Positions 15,531 to 23,961 are shown, numbered from the stretch's first letter. The stretch is 64,000 nucleotides of DNA from Streptomyces flavochromogenes (GCF_000717595.1 NZ_JNZO01000035.1:1-64000); one strand, 5' to 3'. A program made the numbers and translations. Notes: generated by a model not told the origin, from the sequence alone.

Positions 15531-17509
15531 TCGAGCCCCGCTGGTTCTCCCAGCCGTACCCGCCGGAAGGGGCAAGCGCCGCCGAAGGCATCCGCAATCA
15601 ACTCGGTCGCCCTGAGCTGGACCTGCTCACCATCCTCGTGCGTGAGTCGGCTCAGAACAGCTGGGACGCCCGCTCCACGACATCCACGGATCCTGTCGAC
15701 TACCGCATCGACGTGTCCACCGTCGGCCCCGCCCACATCGGCACGTGGCGCGAACTCCTCCTCGCGGGCGCACCGGCGAATGCAGACGAATTTCCACTGC
15801 GCGACACGATCAGGCATGGCTCGGTCCGACTCCTGTCCGTGTCAGACCGTGGGACCCGCGGACTGGGGGGCCCGACCCGCGCCAACGACGCCGTAGGGAG
15901 CGATCGGGACTTCGCCTCGTTCATTCGCAACATCGGGGAGCCCCGTGACACGGCTCTGGGCGGTGGAACCTACGGCTTCGGCAAGGGCATCTTCTACCTG
16001 CTCTCGAAACCAGGGACGATTCTCGTCCACACGCGATGCCGCACTCCACACGGCGAGCTTGAGACGCGGCTCATCGGATGCACCCTCTGGAAGAGCCACG
16101 TGGCAGTCCAGAACGGGGCGAGCCGTCGTTTCACAGGTCGGCACTGGTGGGGCGACGCCTCCGGAGACGTGATCGAGCCGCTGATCGGGACACAGGCAGA
16201 CACAGTGGCGCGTCGCCTCGGGCTGAGACCGTTCGCCGGCGATGAGACTGGCACGACAGTCGTCGTCATCGATCCGAGCCTGGACGAACTGGAGCCCTCC
16301 CAGGCCGCGGACTATCTGGCCGAGACCATCGCCTGGCATCTCTGGCCGAAGATGATCTCTACCGGCGGCAACCCCGCCATGCGGTTCTCCGTCACCTGTG
16401 ACGGAGTCGATCACCCGGTCCCGGACCCGCGGGAGACCGCTCCCCTCGACATGTTCGTCTCCGCCTACGAGGCGTTGAACGGGCCCGACGGTCGCAGCCT
16501 GGAGTGCCTCAGGCCCAAGCGTCTTCTCGGTCGCTTCGGGGCGGTGAAGCGCATTCGGCCACCCGTTGAGCCAAGCCGCGCGGGACGCATGCTGAACATC
16601 GAGACGCTTGTTCATCATGTCTGTCTGATGCGTCCGGCCGAGCTGGTCGTGACCTACCGGCCAGGCCCGAAACCTCCGAGCGAGAACCATGCGTACGCGG
16701 GAGTCTTCCGGGCCGACGAGTCCATGGACGACGTGTACGCCAAGGCCGAGCCTCCCACGCACGACGCCTGGAATCCGCAATCGCTGGAGCGTCCTGAGAG
16801 CACGTTCGTCCACACGACGTTCCGCCGCATCGACGAAGCGCTCGATCAGCTGCTCTCGCTCGGCGGAGTCGCTCGCCCCGGTGCACGCAGCGTGGCACTG
16901 GGAGCGGCAAGCACACTGTTCTCGGGGCTGGTCGGTGGCGCCTGGGGTGTAGGCGGAGCAACCGCCTACACCAAGCCCGGAAGCACCGCCACACGCTCCG
17001 GCGCGCAGGAGGCTTCAGGAAAGAGAATTGGAACGACGGCCTCGACCGGCGGCGACTCCCACAGCGCCGCGTCAGGACGGGGCTCGGGAGCCGCCCACGA
17101 GACCTGGAATACGAACGCCGAAGGCATCGACTTCGCCGACACGAACGAGACAGGCGTTCCCGGACGCCGCAGGCGGCCGAGAGTCCAGTATGTCGGCGAT
17201 CCCTACTTCGACGATCGCGGCGACCTGACGGTGCTCGTTCAGGAGTTCCGCCTACCCGTGCCCATATCGCAGCGGGTCCATGCCGACTTGGCCGTCGCGC
17301 TGCTTGGAGTCGGCGGCCGCGAGACGGATCCGCCGATCGGGGCGCAGATGCCGACGCTTGTGGGCTGGGAGGACGTCGACGGGCACCTGCATACGTCGGA
17401 TACCTGTGTGATCGACGGCGGCGAATCCGTCTGGCGCGCCATTGTCCAACCCGCGCCGGACACGATGACCGAGATCGGCATCAGAGTGGAGGCGGTGAGC
17501 ACACCATGA
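15527..17509 (+). CDS. GHKL ATPase, paraMORC/MutL-like
   Basis: A 660-residue protein with the three GHKL (Bergerat) ATP-site motifs: N-box ESAQNSWDA (Asn44), G1 box SDRGTRGLGG (Asp107, Gly109) and G2 box GGGTYGFGKG (residues 145-154). A second domain follows (VIDPSLDEL...), then a Gly/Ser/Thr-rich low-complexity linker (about 460-540) and a C-terminal beta-rich domain (VQYVGDPYFDDRGDL onward). Prokaryotic MORC-like ATPases are proposed to remodel DNA or protein complexes during restriction (Iyer et al. 2008, from memory). GTG 15527 overlaps the nuclease stop. It has no tail nuclease of its own, so cleavage must be supplied in trans. Confidence 0.87.
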   Translation: MIEPRWFSQPYPPEGASAAEGIRNQLGRPELDLLTILVRESAQNSWDARSTTSTDPVDYRIDVSTVGPAHIGTWRELLLAGAPANADEFPLRDTIRHGSVRLLSVSDRGTRGLGGPTRANDAVGSDRDFASFIRNIGEPRDTALGGGTYGFGKGIFYLLSKPGTILVHTRCRTPHGELETRLIGCTLWKSHVAVQNGASRRFTGRHWWGDASGDVIEPLIGTQADTVARRLGLRPFAGDETGTTVVVIDPSLDELEPSQAADYLAETIAWHLWPKMISTGGNPAMRFSVTCDGVDHPVPDPRETAPLDMFVSAYEALNGPDGRSLECLRPKRLLGRFGAVKRIRPPVEPSRAGRMLNIETLVHHVCLMRPAELVVTYRPGPKPPSENHAYAGVFRADESMDDVYAKAEPPTHDAWNPQSLERPESTFVHTTFRRIDEALDQLLSLGGVARPGARSVALGAASTLFSGLVGGAWGVGGATAYTKPGSTATRSGAQEASGKRIGTTASTGGDSHSAASGRGSGAAHETWNTNAEGIDFADTNETGVPGRRRRPRVQYVGDPYFDDRGDLTVLVQEFRLPVPISQRVHADLAVALLGVGGRETDPPIGAQMPTLVGWEDVDGHLHTSDTCVIDGGESVWRAIVQPAPDTMTEIGIRVEAVSTP

Positions 17510-18402
17510 GCCGGCGTGTTCTTCCGTACCGCAGCCCGTCCGAAGACGTCGTCGATGCCGAACCGTGGCGGCTCGTCGTCGACGACGGCGAAGTGCCCCT
17601 ACCCGAGGCACTACCGCATTGGGACTACCGCATGGACCTGACCCTCCGGAGAACCGTACGTGTCGACCTCGATCGCGTTCGTGCCCAGTGCGGACTTCCT
17701 GAGGAGACCGTGCTGATGCTGGCCACCGTGTGGACGGCCAGCGGCTCGAATCTGAGCGGCCCGGGTCACCGGACGCGACTCTCCGACCGCGGCGTATGTG
17801 TTGTGGAACTGGAGGTTCGACTGCCTGGAGCCGACCTGGGCGGACTCCTCGTCCTCGACACGGCTCTTGTTCTCGCCGAACGTCGGAGCGACGGCCGGCC
17901 GTCGTCCCCCCGTCGCGCGGGCTCCGTCCTGTGGAGCGAACGAGAATCGGTTCGCCTTCAGGGCGACGCACCGCAGTTCCCCATGGCCGTCATCGACTTC
18001 GCCAATACGTCTTTTCCGGACGGCGCCGCCTGGCATCTACAGATCAGCGGCGGCATGGAGAGCGCCACAATGGGTTCCCTCCTGCTCCTGGTCAACGAAC
18101 AGAACAAGGTCACCACTGCGGCATTCGAAAACGCCCACAAGCCGCGCGCTGTCGACCAGGTCGTGCTCTCTGCGGTGTACGCGGACGCAGCTCGCATCAT
18201 GATTGAATACGCCCTCGCCCATGAGGACTTCTCAGAGGAATCCGACTACGCCGAGGACTCCGTCGGCGCCACGCTTCTGAGTCTGTTCGACCAGCTCTTC
18301 CCGGACCAGTCCATAACCGACGTCCGGCTGCGCCGTCTGCAGTCACCGGCGATCTTCGCCTCGGACCTTCAGGCCGCCGTCAAGATCTTCGAGGTGTCGT
18401 GA
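17506..18402 (+). CDS. conserved island protein of unknown function
   Basis: A 298-residue soluble protein between the GHKL ATPase and the methyltransferase genes, overlapping both neighbours (4 nt and 1 nt). I do not recognise a domain. The N-terminal 180 residues look beta-rich (DYRMDLTLRRTVRVDLDRV, GVCVVELEVRLPGADLGGLL) and the last 110 residues helical (AVDQVVLSAVYADAARIMIEYAL, VGATLLSLFDQLFP). There is no signal peptide, membrane helix or nuclease motif. Its fixed place in a tightly coupled operon suggests an essential structural or adaptor subunit. Confidence 0.8.
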   Translation: MSRRVLPYRSPSEDVVDAEPWRLVVDDGEVPLPEALPHWDYRMDLTLRRTVRVDLDRVRAQCGLPEETVLMLATVWTASGSNLSGPGHRTRLSDRGVCVVELEVRLPGADLGGLLVLDTALVLAERRSDGRPSSPRRAGSVLWSERESVRLQGDAPQFPMAVIDFANTSFPDGAAWHLQISGGMESATMGSLLLLVNEQNKVTTAAFENAHKPRAVDQVVLSAVYADAARIMIEYALAHEDFSEESDYAEDSVGATLLSLFDQLFPDQSITDVRLRRLQSPAIFASDLQAAVKIFEVS

Positions 18403-20159
18403 TGAGCCTTCTGTATCCGCGTCTGCTGCCCCAGCAGGCCAGGCAGCTCTACGAGGAGTACCGGGATCTCTCGATCTCCGAACTCACCGAGCGGGTGTCC
18501 TACTCACATCCGTCGGCGGTATACGTCGCCACCGGCGGCGACAGGGTTTCGACGGAGCGGCTCAAAGAGCTGCGCGGGGCCGTCGTCGAGCTCGCCGAAC
18601 GCTCGGGCTTCCCTCACTCGTCCGACCGTGCCCGCAATGCCGAATTCGATCTCGGGCTGGCCGCGCTCCTGCATGCAGAGATGGGGATGGTCCCTGCGGA
18701 GGCGGCTTCCCGCGACGCATGGGCCTTCCTCGCAATCGCCGTACTCCCCGATGTCGCGTACTGGCGCTATCCGCATCCCCCGCGGGACCGCGTCCTAGGG
18801 ACGGATCTCACCCGGCACGTCTTCGGCCGGCTCTGGTGGCGGGGGCAGTTGGTGCGCTCCTCTGACGCGTCGGATCCGTACGGCGCTCTCAAGATCCTCG
18901 GCGAGGCCGCCTTCGATCAGATCTATGCCCGCCGTGCCGCTCTGGGCGGAAGTCCGCACATGGTGCGTGCCATTCTCCGCGTCTGGAACGACCTCGACCT
19001 TCAGGGGCTGAACGAGCGCGACACATTCCGCGACTTTCTCAAGCGGCTGCTTCGACTCGCCCCCTTCGTGCTCTTCGACGGCATCGAAGGCGGTGACCTG
19101 GACGACGAGCTTCGTGCCGTGGCGCAGGAGTCCGTCGACGCTCAACGCCCTGCCCCTGCTCCCGCTCCCGCTCCCGCTCCAGCTCCAGCTCCAGCTCCAG
19201 CGACGAACATCCGGTTCAAATCGATAGAGATCTGCGCCGGAGCAGGGGCCCAGGCGCTGGGACTTGAGCTGGCGGGCTTCGATCCGTTGCTCCTCATCGA
19301 CAGCAAGGCCGATGCATGCTTCACCATCGACCTCAACCGCCCCGGCTGGGATGTCGTCTGTATGGATGTCGTGCAGTTCCATGCTGATATGCGTCCGGAC
19401 GTCGTCGGCGTCGATCTTCTGAGCGGCGGATTGCCCCGTGTGAAGTCACCCGCCACGGTAGGACGCGCTGAAGACACGGAAGAGCGGCGCGTCCTCAGAG
19501 CTGCGGTCGAGTTGGCGTGCTCGATCAAGCCGAAGGCCGTGCTTCTGGAGAACGTGCCGGATCTGGTGGAGAGCCCCGCCTTCGAGGTGGACCGCGCCTG
19601 GATCGAGGCGGAGCTGATCAGCGCGGGCTACCGCTCGAGCTGGCGAGTCCTCAACGCTTCGAACTTCGGCGTTCCGCAGAATCGGAGCAGCGGCTTCTTG
19701 ATCGCGCTGCGAGATCCTTACTTCTCACGTTTCAAGTGGCCAGACGGACACGAAACCGCACCGCCGACAGTCGGTGCGGTGCTCGGCCCCTCGATGGCCT
19801 CGAACGGCTGGCCCGGCGTGGAACAGTGGATCAAGAACGCCGATCGCATCGCACCGGCCTTGATCGGTGGTTCCGATCGTCGTGGGGGTGCCGATCTCGG
19901 GCCCACCGGCAGCAAGAAGGCGTGGGCCTCTCTGGGGGTGAACGGGAACAGCCTTGGCGACGAACCACCGAGCCCCGACTTCCCGGCCGTCGACCATCCC
20001 AAGCTGACAGTCGAGCAGGCCGCGATGATCCAGTCGTTTCCCACAGACTGGCACTTCTCTGGCGGCAAGACGTCCAGGTACCGTCAGATCGGTCACGCCA
20101 TGCCGCCTCCTCTGGCAACGGCGGTCGGACTTGCCATCGCAGCGGCTCTACGAAGCTAA
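18402..20159 (+). CDS. fusion: helical N-terminal domain plus catalytically dead C5-cytosine methyltransferase
   Basis: A 585-residue protein. Residues 1-245 form a helical domain resembling DUF6339 (YPRLLPQQARQLYEEYRDLS, later LGTDLTRHVFGRLWWRGQL). A linker of alternating Ala-Pro (about 249-266) leads to a C5-MTase domain. SAM motif I is kept (IEICAGAGAQALGLELAG from 275), as are motif VI (LLENV, Glu383) and motif X (QIGHAMPPPLA). Motif IV, normally GGxPCQ, reads GGLPRV (342-347): the catalytic Cys is Arg346 and the Gln is Val. Motif VIII is also altered (QNRSSGF). It should bind DNA/SAM but not methylate. An intact methyltransferase follows 9 nt downstream. Confidence 0.88.
   Translation: MSLLYPRLLPQQARQLYEEYRDLSISELTERVSYSHPSAVYVATGGDRVSTERLKELRGAVVELAERSGFPHSSDRARNAEFDLGLAALLHAEMGMVPAEAASRDAWAFLAIAVLPDVAYWRYPHPPRDRVLGTDLTRHVFGRLWWRGQLVRSSDASDPYGALKILGEAAFDQIYARRAALGGSPHMVRAILRVWNDLDLQGLNERDTFRDFLKRLLRLAPFVLFDGIEGGDLDDELRAVAQESVDAQRPAPAPAPAPAPAPAPAPATNIRFKSIEICAGAGAQALGLELAGFDPLLLIDSKADACFTIDLNRPGWDVVCMDVVQFHADMRPDVVGVDLLSGGLPRVKSPATVGRAEDTEERRVLRAAVELACSIKPKAVLLENVPDLVESPAFEVDRAWIEAELISAGYRSSWRVLNASNFGVPQNRSSGFLIALRDPYFSRFKWPDGHETAPPTVGAVLGPSMASNGWPGVEQWIKNADRIAPALIGGSDRRGGADLGPTGSKKAWASLGVNGNSLGDEPPSPDFPAVDHPKLTVEQAAMIQSFPTDWHFSGGKTSRYRQIGHAMPPPLATAVGLAIAAALRS
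19149..19202 (+). repeat. hexanucleotide microsatellite encoding Ala-Pro linker
   Basis: Reiterated CCCGCT/CCAGCT units encode about nine alternating Pro-Ala pairs joining the two domains of the methyltransferase-like fusion. Ala-Pro stretches are stiff, extended linkers. The unit is a multiple of three, so slippage would change linker length but not frame. Confidence 0.8.
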
Positions 20160-20168
20160 GATCGCACC

Positions 20169-21521
20169 ATGCGCGCGTCCCGTCCCACCTCCCCTGGGCC
20201 CATCACCGTCCTGGACCTCTTTGCCGGCTGCGGCGGCTTCACCCAGGGGTTCCATGAGTTCAGGCCGGACGGGATGGCCGACGACGGACCTGTGTTCCAC
20301 AGCGTCGCGGCGGTGGAGCACAACAAGGCGGCGGCTGCCACGTACGCGATGAACTTCGGCAGCGGCCGACCTGACAAGAGCCTTCCTGAGGCTCGCGTCT
20401 ACTTCGGCGACATCGAGGAATGGAAGCCGACGAAGGAGACCCTTCACGCGGATGTCATCGTCGGAGGCCCCCCGTGCCAAGGGTTCTCCGCCTTGAATCG
20501 CAGGAAGAAGGGCAGTGAGCGCAACCGCCTTTGGGAGGAATACGTCCGCATCGTCGCGGAAGTCCGACCGAAAGTCTTCGTCATCGAGAACGTCGACCGC
20601 TTCCTCAAGTCGGATGAATTCCAGAACCTGCTGAATGAAGTGCGCCCAGGGGGGCTCCTCGCGGACTACCGGCTCGTCGACCCTCCGGGACACCAGCCGT
20701 CCGATACCGAGGAAGGCAAGACTCGCCGCTACCTCCTCAACTCCGCGGACTACGGAGCGGTTCAAGCGCGGCGTCGTGCGATCGTCATCGGTGTGCGGCG
20801 CGATATCGAAGGCGGCCACTCGATGGCCTACCCGCCTCAGACGCATTTCCGCCCCCCCAAGGGGACAACCGAGACGCCCGCCCAGCCGCTCGACGGATTC
20901 GACGGAGGCGTCCGGTCTTGGAACGCCGTAGACAGCGTATTCGCGGAATCAGACGAGATCCCTCTCAGGGGAACCGAGCTTCCCGACAGCAAGGACCACG
21001 TCGCCGAGGTGGATTCTGTAGTACCTGGAGTCTTCGAAACCAACGACCTGCACATCCGCCGCAACCCCGAGATCCTTTCACTCGCGCGCTACGGCGCGAT
21101 TCCGCGCGGCGGAAACCGCAAGAATCTGCGTGGCAAGTGGTTCACAGTGAACGAATCCGGAAAAATCGAGTACCTCACGGAGCCGAATCCGCCGGGAGTG
21201 ACGACTCCCGTGGTGCCCCTGTCCACCGATAGCTGGGATAGTCACAACACCGGCTCAGGAGACGTCATGGGACGTCTTCGCCGCGGAGAGCCGTCCGTCA
21301 CGATCAGAACCGAGTTCTTCAAGCCCGAGAAGGGCCGGTACCTGCATCCCGAATTGAACCGCCCGATCACTCACTTCGAAGCCGCCCGCATTCAAGGATT
21401 CCCTTCCACATTCCGATGGTGCGGCTCCAAGACGGAAATCGCCATGCAGATCGGAAATGCGGTTCCGATTCCCCTCGGCAGAGCAATAGCGTCGGCCATC
21501 TACTCCTTCCTGCGCAGCTGA
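20169..21521 (+). CDS. DNA (cytosine-5)-methyltransferase, intact
   Basis: A 450-residue C5-MTase with all key motifs: I LDLFAGCGGFTQGF (from 15), IV GGPPCQGFS with catalytic Cys103, VI VIENVDRF (Glu140), VIII VQARRRAIVIGV, IX EAARIQGFPSTF and X MQIGNAVPIPLGRA. The variable target-recognition region lies between VIII and IX (about 205-395). It should methylate host sites and so protect them from the island's nuclease; Vsr upstream would repair deaminated 5mC. It follows the degenerate methyltransferase after 9 nt and is the last gene of the operon. The recognition sequence is not predictable by eye. Confidence 0.95.
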   Translation: MRASRPTSPGPITVLDLFAGCGGFTQGFHEFRPDGMADDGPVFHSVAAVEHNKAAAATYAMNFGSGRPDKSLPEARVYFGDIEEWKPTKETLHADVIVGGPPCQGFSALNRRKKGSERNRLWEEYVRIVAEVRPKVFVIENVDRFLKSDEFQNLLNEVRPGGLLADYRLVDPPGHQPSDTEEGKTRRYLLNSADYGAVQARRRAIVIGVRRDIEGGHSMAYPPQTHFRPPKGTTETPAQPLDGFDGGVRSWNAVDSVFAESDEIPLRGTELPDSKDHVAEVDSVVPGVFETNDLHIRRNPEILSLARYGAIPRGGNRKNLRGKWFTVNESGKIEYLTEPNPPGVTTPVVPLSTDSWDSHNTGSGDVMGRLRRGEPSVTIRTEFFKPEKGRYLHPELNRPITHFEAARIQGFPSTFRWCGSKTEIAMQIGNAVPIPLGRAIASAIYSFLRS

Positions 21522-21647
21522 CATCGAGCCAGGGCGTTATCCGGCCGGCAGGGGCAAGGCCTGACCAGACCACACGTGGCGCCGCGCGCCTCGGGCTCCA
21601 CTCTCATAACCGGCTGGGGCAGTGTCCCGTCCCTGACGGCGGTGTCG

Positions 21648-21828
21648 TCATCCGCCGGGCGGCTCTGTCAGCGTGAGCTTCTCGAGTTCTTCGGCTCCCA
21701 AGTGTCGCCCCGCCCCAGCCGTGGCGAAGGACGTACACAGTGTCGCCGCGGACGTCGGTCACGATGACCTGCCTGTCGGCGACCTCGTCGCGCACCGCAT
21801 CGCCCACCAGGGGCTTCCCGGCCTTCAC
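21648..21828 (-). pseudogene. broken small conserved Streptomyces protein
   Basis: From GTG 21828 the minus strand reads VKAGKPLVGDAVRDEVADRQ then VIVTDVRGDTVYVLRHGWGG, closely resembling a small family common in Streptomyces (xPxxGDxVxDxxRxxxGxVxD...GGxxWEAxxxxL). After GGAT the frame is lost: the expected ending (GAEELEKLTLTEPPGG and a TGA at 21648) is readable only in another frame. The simplest reading is a 1-nt indel around 21695-21705. A longer in-frame alternative ends at 21604. It is probably a decayed gene at the right edge of the island. Confidence 0.5.
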
Positions 21829-22565
21829 GCGTTGCGAGGCGTCCTCGGTAAACGAATCCAGGCCCCAGCGGGCCAGCGCTGTTCGAACCAGACGGCGAGA
21901 CGCCGGCGCTCCGCGCCTCGCGCGGGAGGGGGCCTGGGAGTAGGTGTAGTGACCTGTGGGGCGAGACGCGGCAGTCGCTGCGTCGACCGCTGCGGCCGAC
22001 GGAGGTACGGCTCACGCCGACAGCTCCCACCACCCACGAACACAGACCAGCGGGGCCTGAAGCCCCACCCCGGGACGGCGGTCGGCCGCTGAGCCAAGCC
22101 CGGCCGCCCCATTCGACAACCGCGCACCCCGAACCCACGGAACCGCGTCCACCGACCCCGACCGCGAACCCAGCCCCCACCCACCGGCCCGCACGCGCAC
22201 GCCGACCCCCGACACTGCCCGGGCCGTCCGCGCGGCCCCGCCCCCGGCCGCCCTCCGAGTGTGAAAAGGCGGCCTCCGTCGCCGGGTCAAGGGTGCAGCG
22301 CAGCGGAATCGGCGAAGCCGACGCGACGAAGGAGCGCCCTTGACCCGGCGGCGGAGGACGCCACACTCGGAAAGAGGGCGCCCGCGCGCCCGAGGTGGAG
22401 CTGCCGCCCAGGTCTGCCGCGCTTGCTCTTCACCCACACGAGCGCTCTTCACTCAGCGCGCCCGCCTGGACACGATCCGTGCGGTACCTTCGCGCAAAAC
22501 GGCCCCCGCCGATGGTTGCAGCCATCTGCGAGGGCCTGAACCACTAGTGGAAACAGGCCTCCACC
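21829..22565. other. gene-free interval right of the restriction island
   Basis: No coding region with convincing family features is visible on either strand. Long open frames here are low-complexity Arg/Pro/Gly products of GC-rich DNA. The interval holds a long inverted repeat (22255-22370) and, just before the winged-helix gene, a small palindrome CCACTAGTGG (22542-22551). Confidence 0.6.
22255..22370. repeat. long imperfect inverted repeat
   Basis: Outer arms CCGAGTGTG (22255-22263) and CACACTCGG (22362-22370) are perfect complements. Inner arms at 22273-22293 and 22337-22357 pair 20 of 21 bases (core GCCGGGTCAAGGG). The central segment separates the arms by about 43 nt. It could form a large cruciform or RNA stem. 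No T run is next to it. It could be a strong terminator, a mobile-element remnant or a genus-wide intergenic element. Confidence 0.8.
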
Positions 22566-23567
22566 GTGATCTACCGGCACTTTAACGCGCCCTCCCACGC
22601 CTTCAGTCAGTTCTCGCACGAGATCATTCGGCATCCTCGGCTCAGTTCCGACGCCGTTCGACTCCTGACCTGGCAGCTTTCCCTCCCCCGCGACGCGCGC
22701 GAGTCCCTTTCCGCGACCGCCCGACGTGCCCGGATCGGAGGATGCGCCTTCACCCGCGCCAAGAGGCAGCTCAAGGAGGAGGGATTCGTGCATGAACGGC
22801 GGGTTCAGGGGGCCGGCGGTCGCTGGGTCACCCAACAGCTCGTCTCCAGTACCCCGTTGACCTCCGACGCGGCCGCCAAGCTCCTCGCCCGGACACCCCT
22901 TCCCGGCTGCACGGACCGCGTAACCCCGCAGGTCGTACCGAGTCCCCGGAAACCGGCCGCCGGTCCGCCGACCACCCCGGCGACCGACGGTCATCCAGAC
23001 AAAGACCTCAAGGAAGACACCCCCAACCTTCCGGCCGAGCCGGCCGAGGCCGTCGATGAGCCTGCGTCTGCGCCGGCACCCGCGCCTGCACCCGCGCCCT
23101 CCGGCGGAACGCCCACCAGCCCTCACCTCGAAGACGCCCGCGCCCTCGTCGGCGCGCTGCCTCTCCTCTCCCCCGCCCTGCGGCACATCCCGCCCGGCAT
23201 GCGTGACGAACTCGCCCGCCTCGCCGCCCGCTGGCTCGACGCCGGGCACTCGTCCGCCGACGTCCACGAGCGCGTCCTCCGCGGCCTGCCCGGCGCCGGG
23301 ACGCCCGTTCACCGACCCGGTGGCCTCGTCCGCCATCTCCTTCGCGACGTCCCACCCCGCACCCTGCCGGCTCCGCCCCCACCTGCCCCCACCCGGATCC
23401 GGCTCTCCGTCCGCCTCGAAGGCACCCGCGAGTGCACCGGCCACCACACCCAGCCCATGCTGTTCCGGCCGCTCGCCGACGAGAACCTGTGCGCCGAATG
23501 CGCCACCCCCACCCCGAACGAGCCGATGCCGATGCCCGAGAGGGATCACGTTCACACCCCCTCGTAG
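22566..23567 (+). CDS. winged-helix DNA-binding protein, replication-initiator-like
   Basis: A 333-residue protein. Residues 1-100 form a winged helix (IIRHPRLSSDAVRLLTWQLS, ATARRARIGGCAFTRAKRQL, EEGFVHERRVQGAGGRWV), like helix-turn-helix proteins on Streptomyces chromosomes and plasmids. A long Pro/Ala-rich disordered middle follows, then a helical segment (ARALVGALPLLSPALRHIPP to about 270) and a small C-terminal module with Cys residues (ECTGHH...LCAECATP), possibly zinc-binding. The GTG start gives the family N-terminus. Its place beside the island hints at a plasmid or integrative-element origin, but no replication or integration partner is present. Confidence 0.75.
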   Translation: MIYRHFNAPSHAFSQFSHEIIRHPRLSSDAVRLLTWQLSLPRDARESLSATARRARIGGCAFTRAKRQLKEEGFVHERRVQGAGGRWVTQQLVSSTPLTSDAAAKLLARTPLPGCTDRVTPQVVPSPRKPAAGPPTTPATDGHPDKDLKEDTPNLPAEPAEAVDEPASAPAPAPAPAPSGGTPTSPHLEDARALVGALPLLSPALRHIPPGMRDELARLAARWLDAGHSSADVHERVLRGLPGAGTPVHRPGGLVRHLLRDVPPRTLPAPPPPAPTRIRLSVRLEGTRECTGHHTQPMLFRPLADENLCAECATPTPNEPMPMPERDHVHTPS

Positions 23568-23603
23568 GCTCGTAGGACGACCCGTCGAACCGAAAGGCCC
23601 GCC

Positions 23604-23906
23604 ATGCCCCGCATCCCCTCCCCCGTCATCGCCGCCGCCGGGCTCGTAGGCGGTTACGCCGTCGCCCGGTGGACCAAGAAGCGGCCCCTCGGGGGTGCGG
23701 TGCTCGCCGTGGCGGGTGGGGTCGCCGCGAGGGAGTGGCAGCAGGTCGGTGGGGCCAAGGTGGCTGCCGGGCTCGGGGCCGCCTACGTCGCCGCGTTCGC
23801 CGGGTCCCACCCGCTCGCCAAGAAGATCGGCGCCTGGCCCGCCGTGTTCTCCGTCGCCGGGGGCATGGCCGCCGCCTCCTGGGCCGTCACCCGCGACCGG
23901 GGCTGA
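23604..23906 (+). CDS. small membrane protein, unknown
   Basis: A 100-residue protein with several short hydrophobic, Ala/Gly-rich segments (VIAAAGLVGGYAVARW, GGAVLAVAGGVAAREW, VAAGLGAAYVAAFAG, WPAVFSVAGGMAAASWAV), so four short membrane helices are likely. GAAAGG precedes the ATG. It resembles a hypothetical protein common in Streptomyces. No function is known. Confidence 0.75.
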   Translation: MPRIPSPVIAAAGLVGGYAVARWTKKRPLGGAVLAVAGGVAAREWQQVGGAKVAAGLGAAYVAAFAGSHPLAKKIGAWPAVFSVAGGMAAASWAVTRDRG

Positions 23907-23961
23907 CTCCTCGCCGGGCCGTCACCAACGGGAAGCCAAGGCCTCCGGCAGCCCGCCCCCC

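Noticed and set aside
19149..19202. Functional non-coding microsatellite
   Set aside because: It is in frame and explained as a rigid Ala-Pro linker between two protein domains.
18402..21521. Two redundant active methyltransferases
   Set aside because: The first lacks the catalytic Cys and Gln of motif IV, so only the second can be assigned methylation activity.
11273..21521. DISARM or BREX system
   Set aside because: No DUF1998 helicase (DrmA), DrmB, PglZ or BrxC-like gene is present. The GHKL-Z1-DUF4420 set fits the paraMORC class instead.
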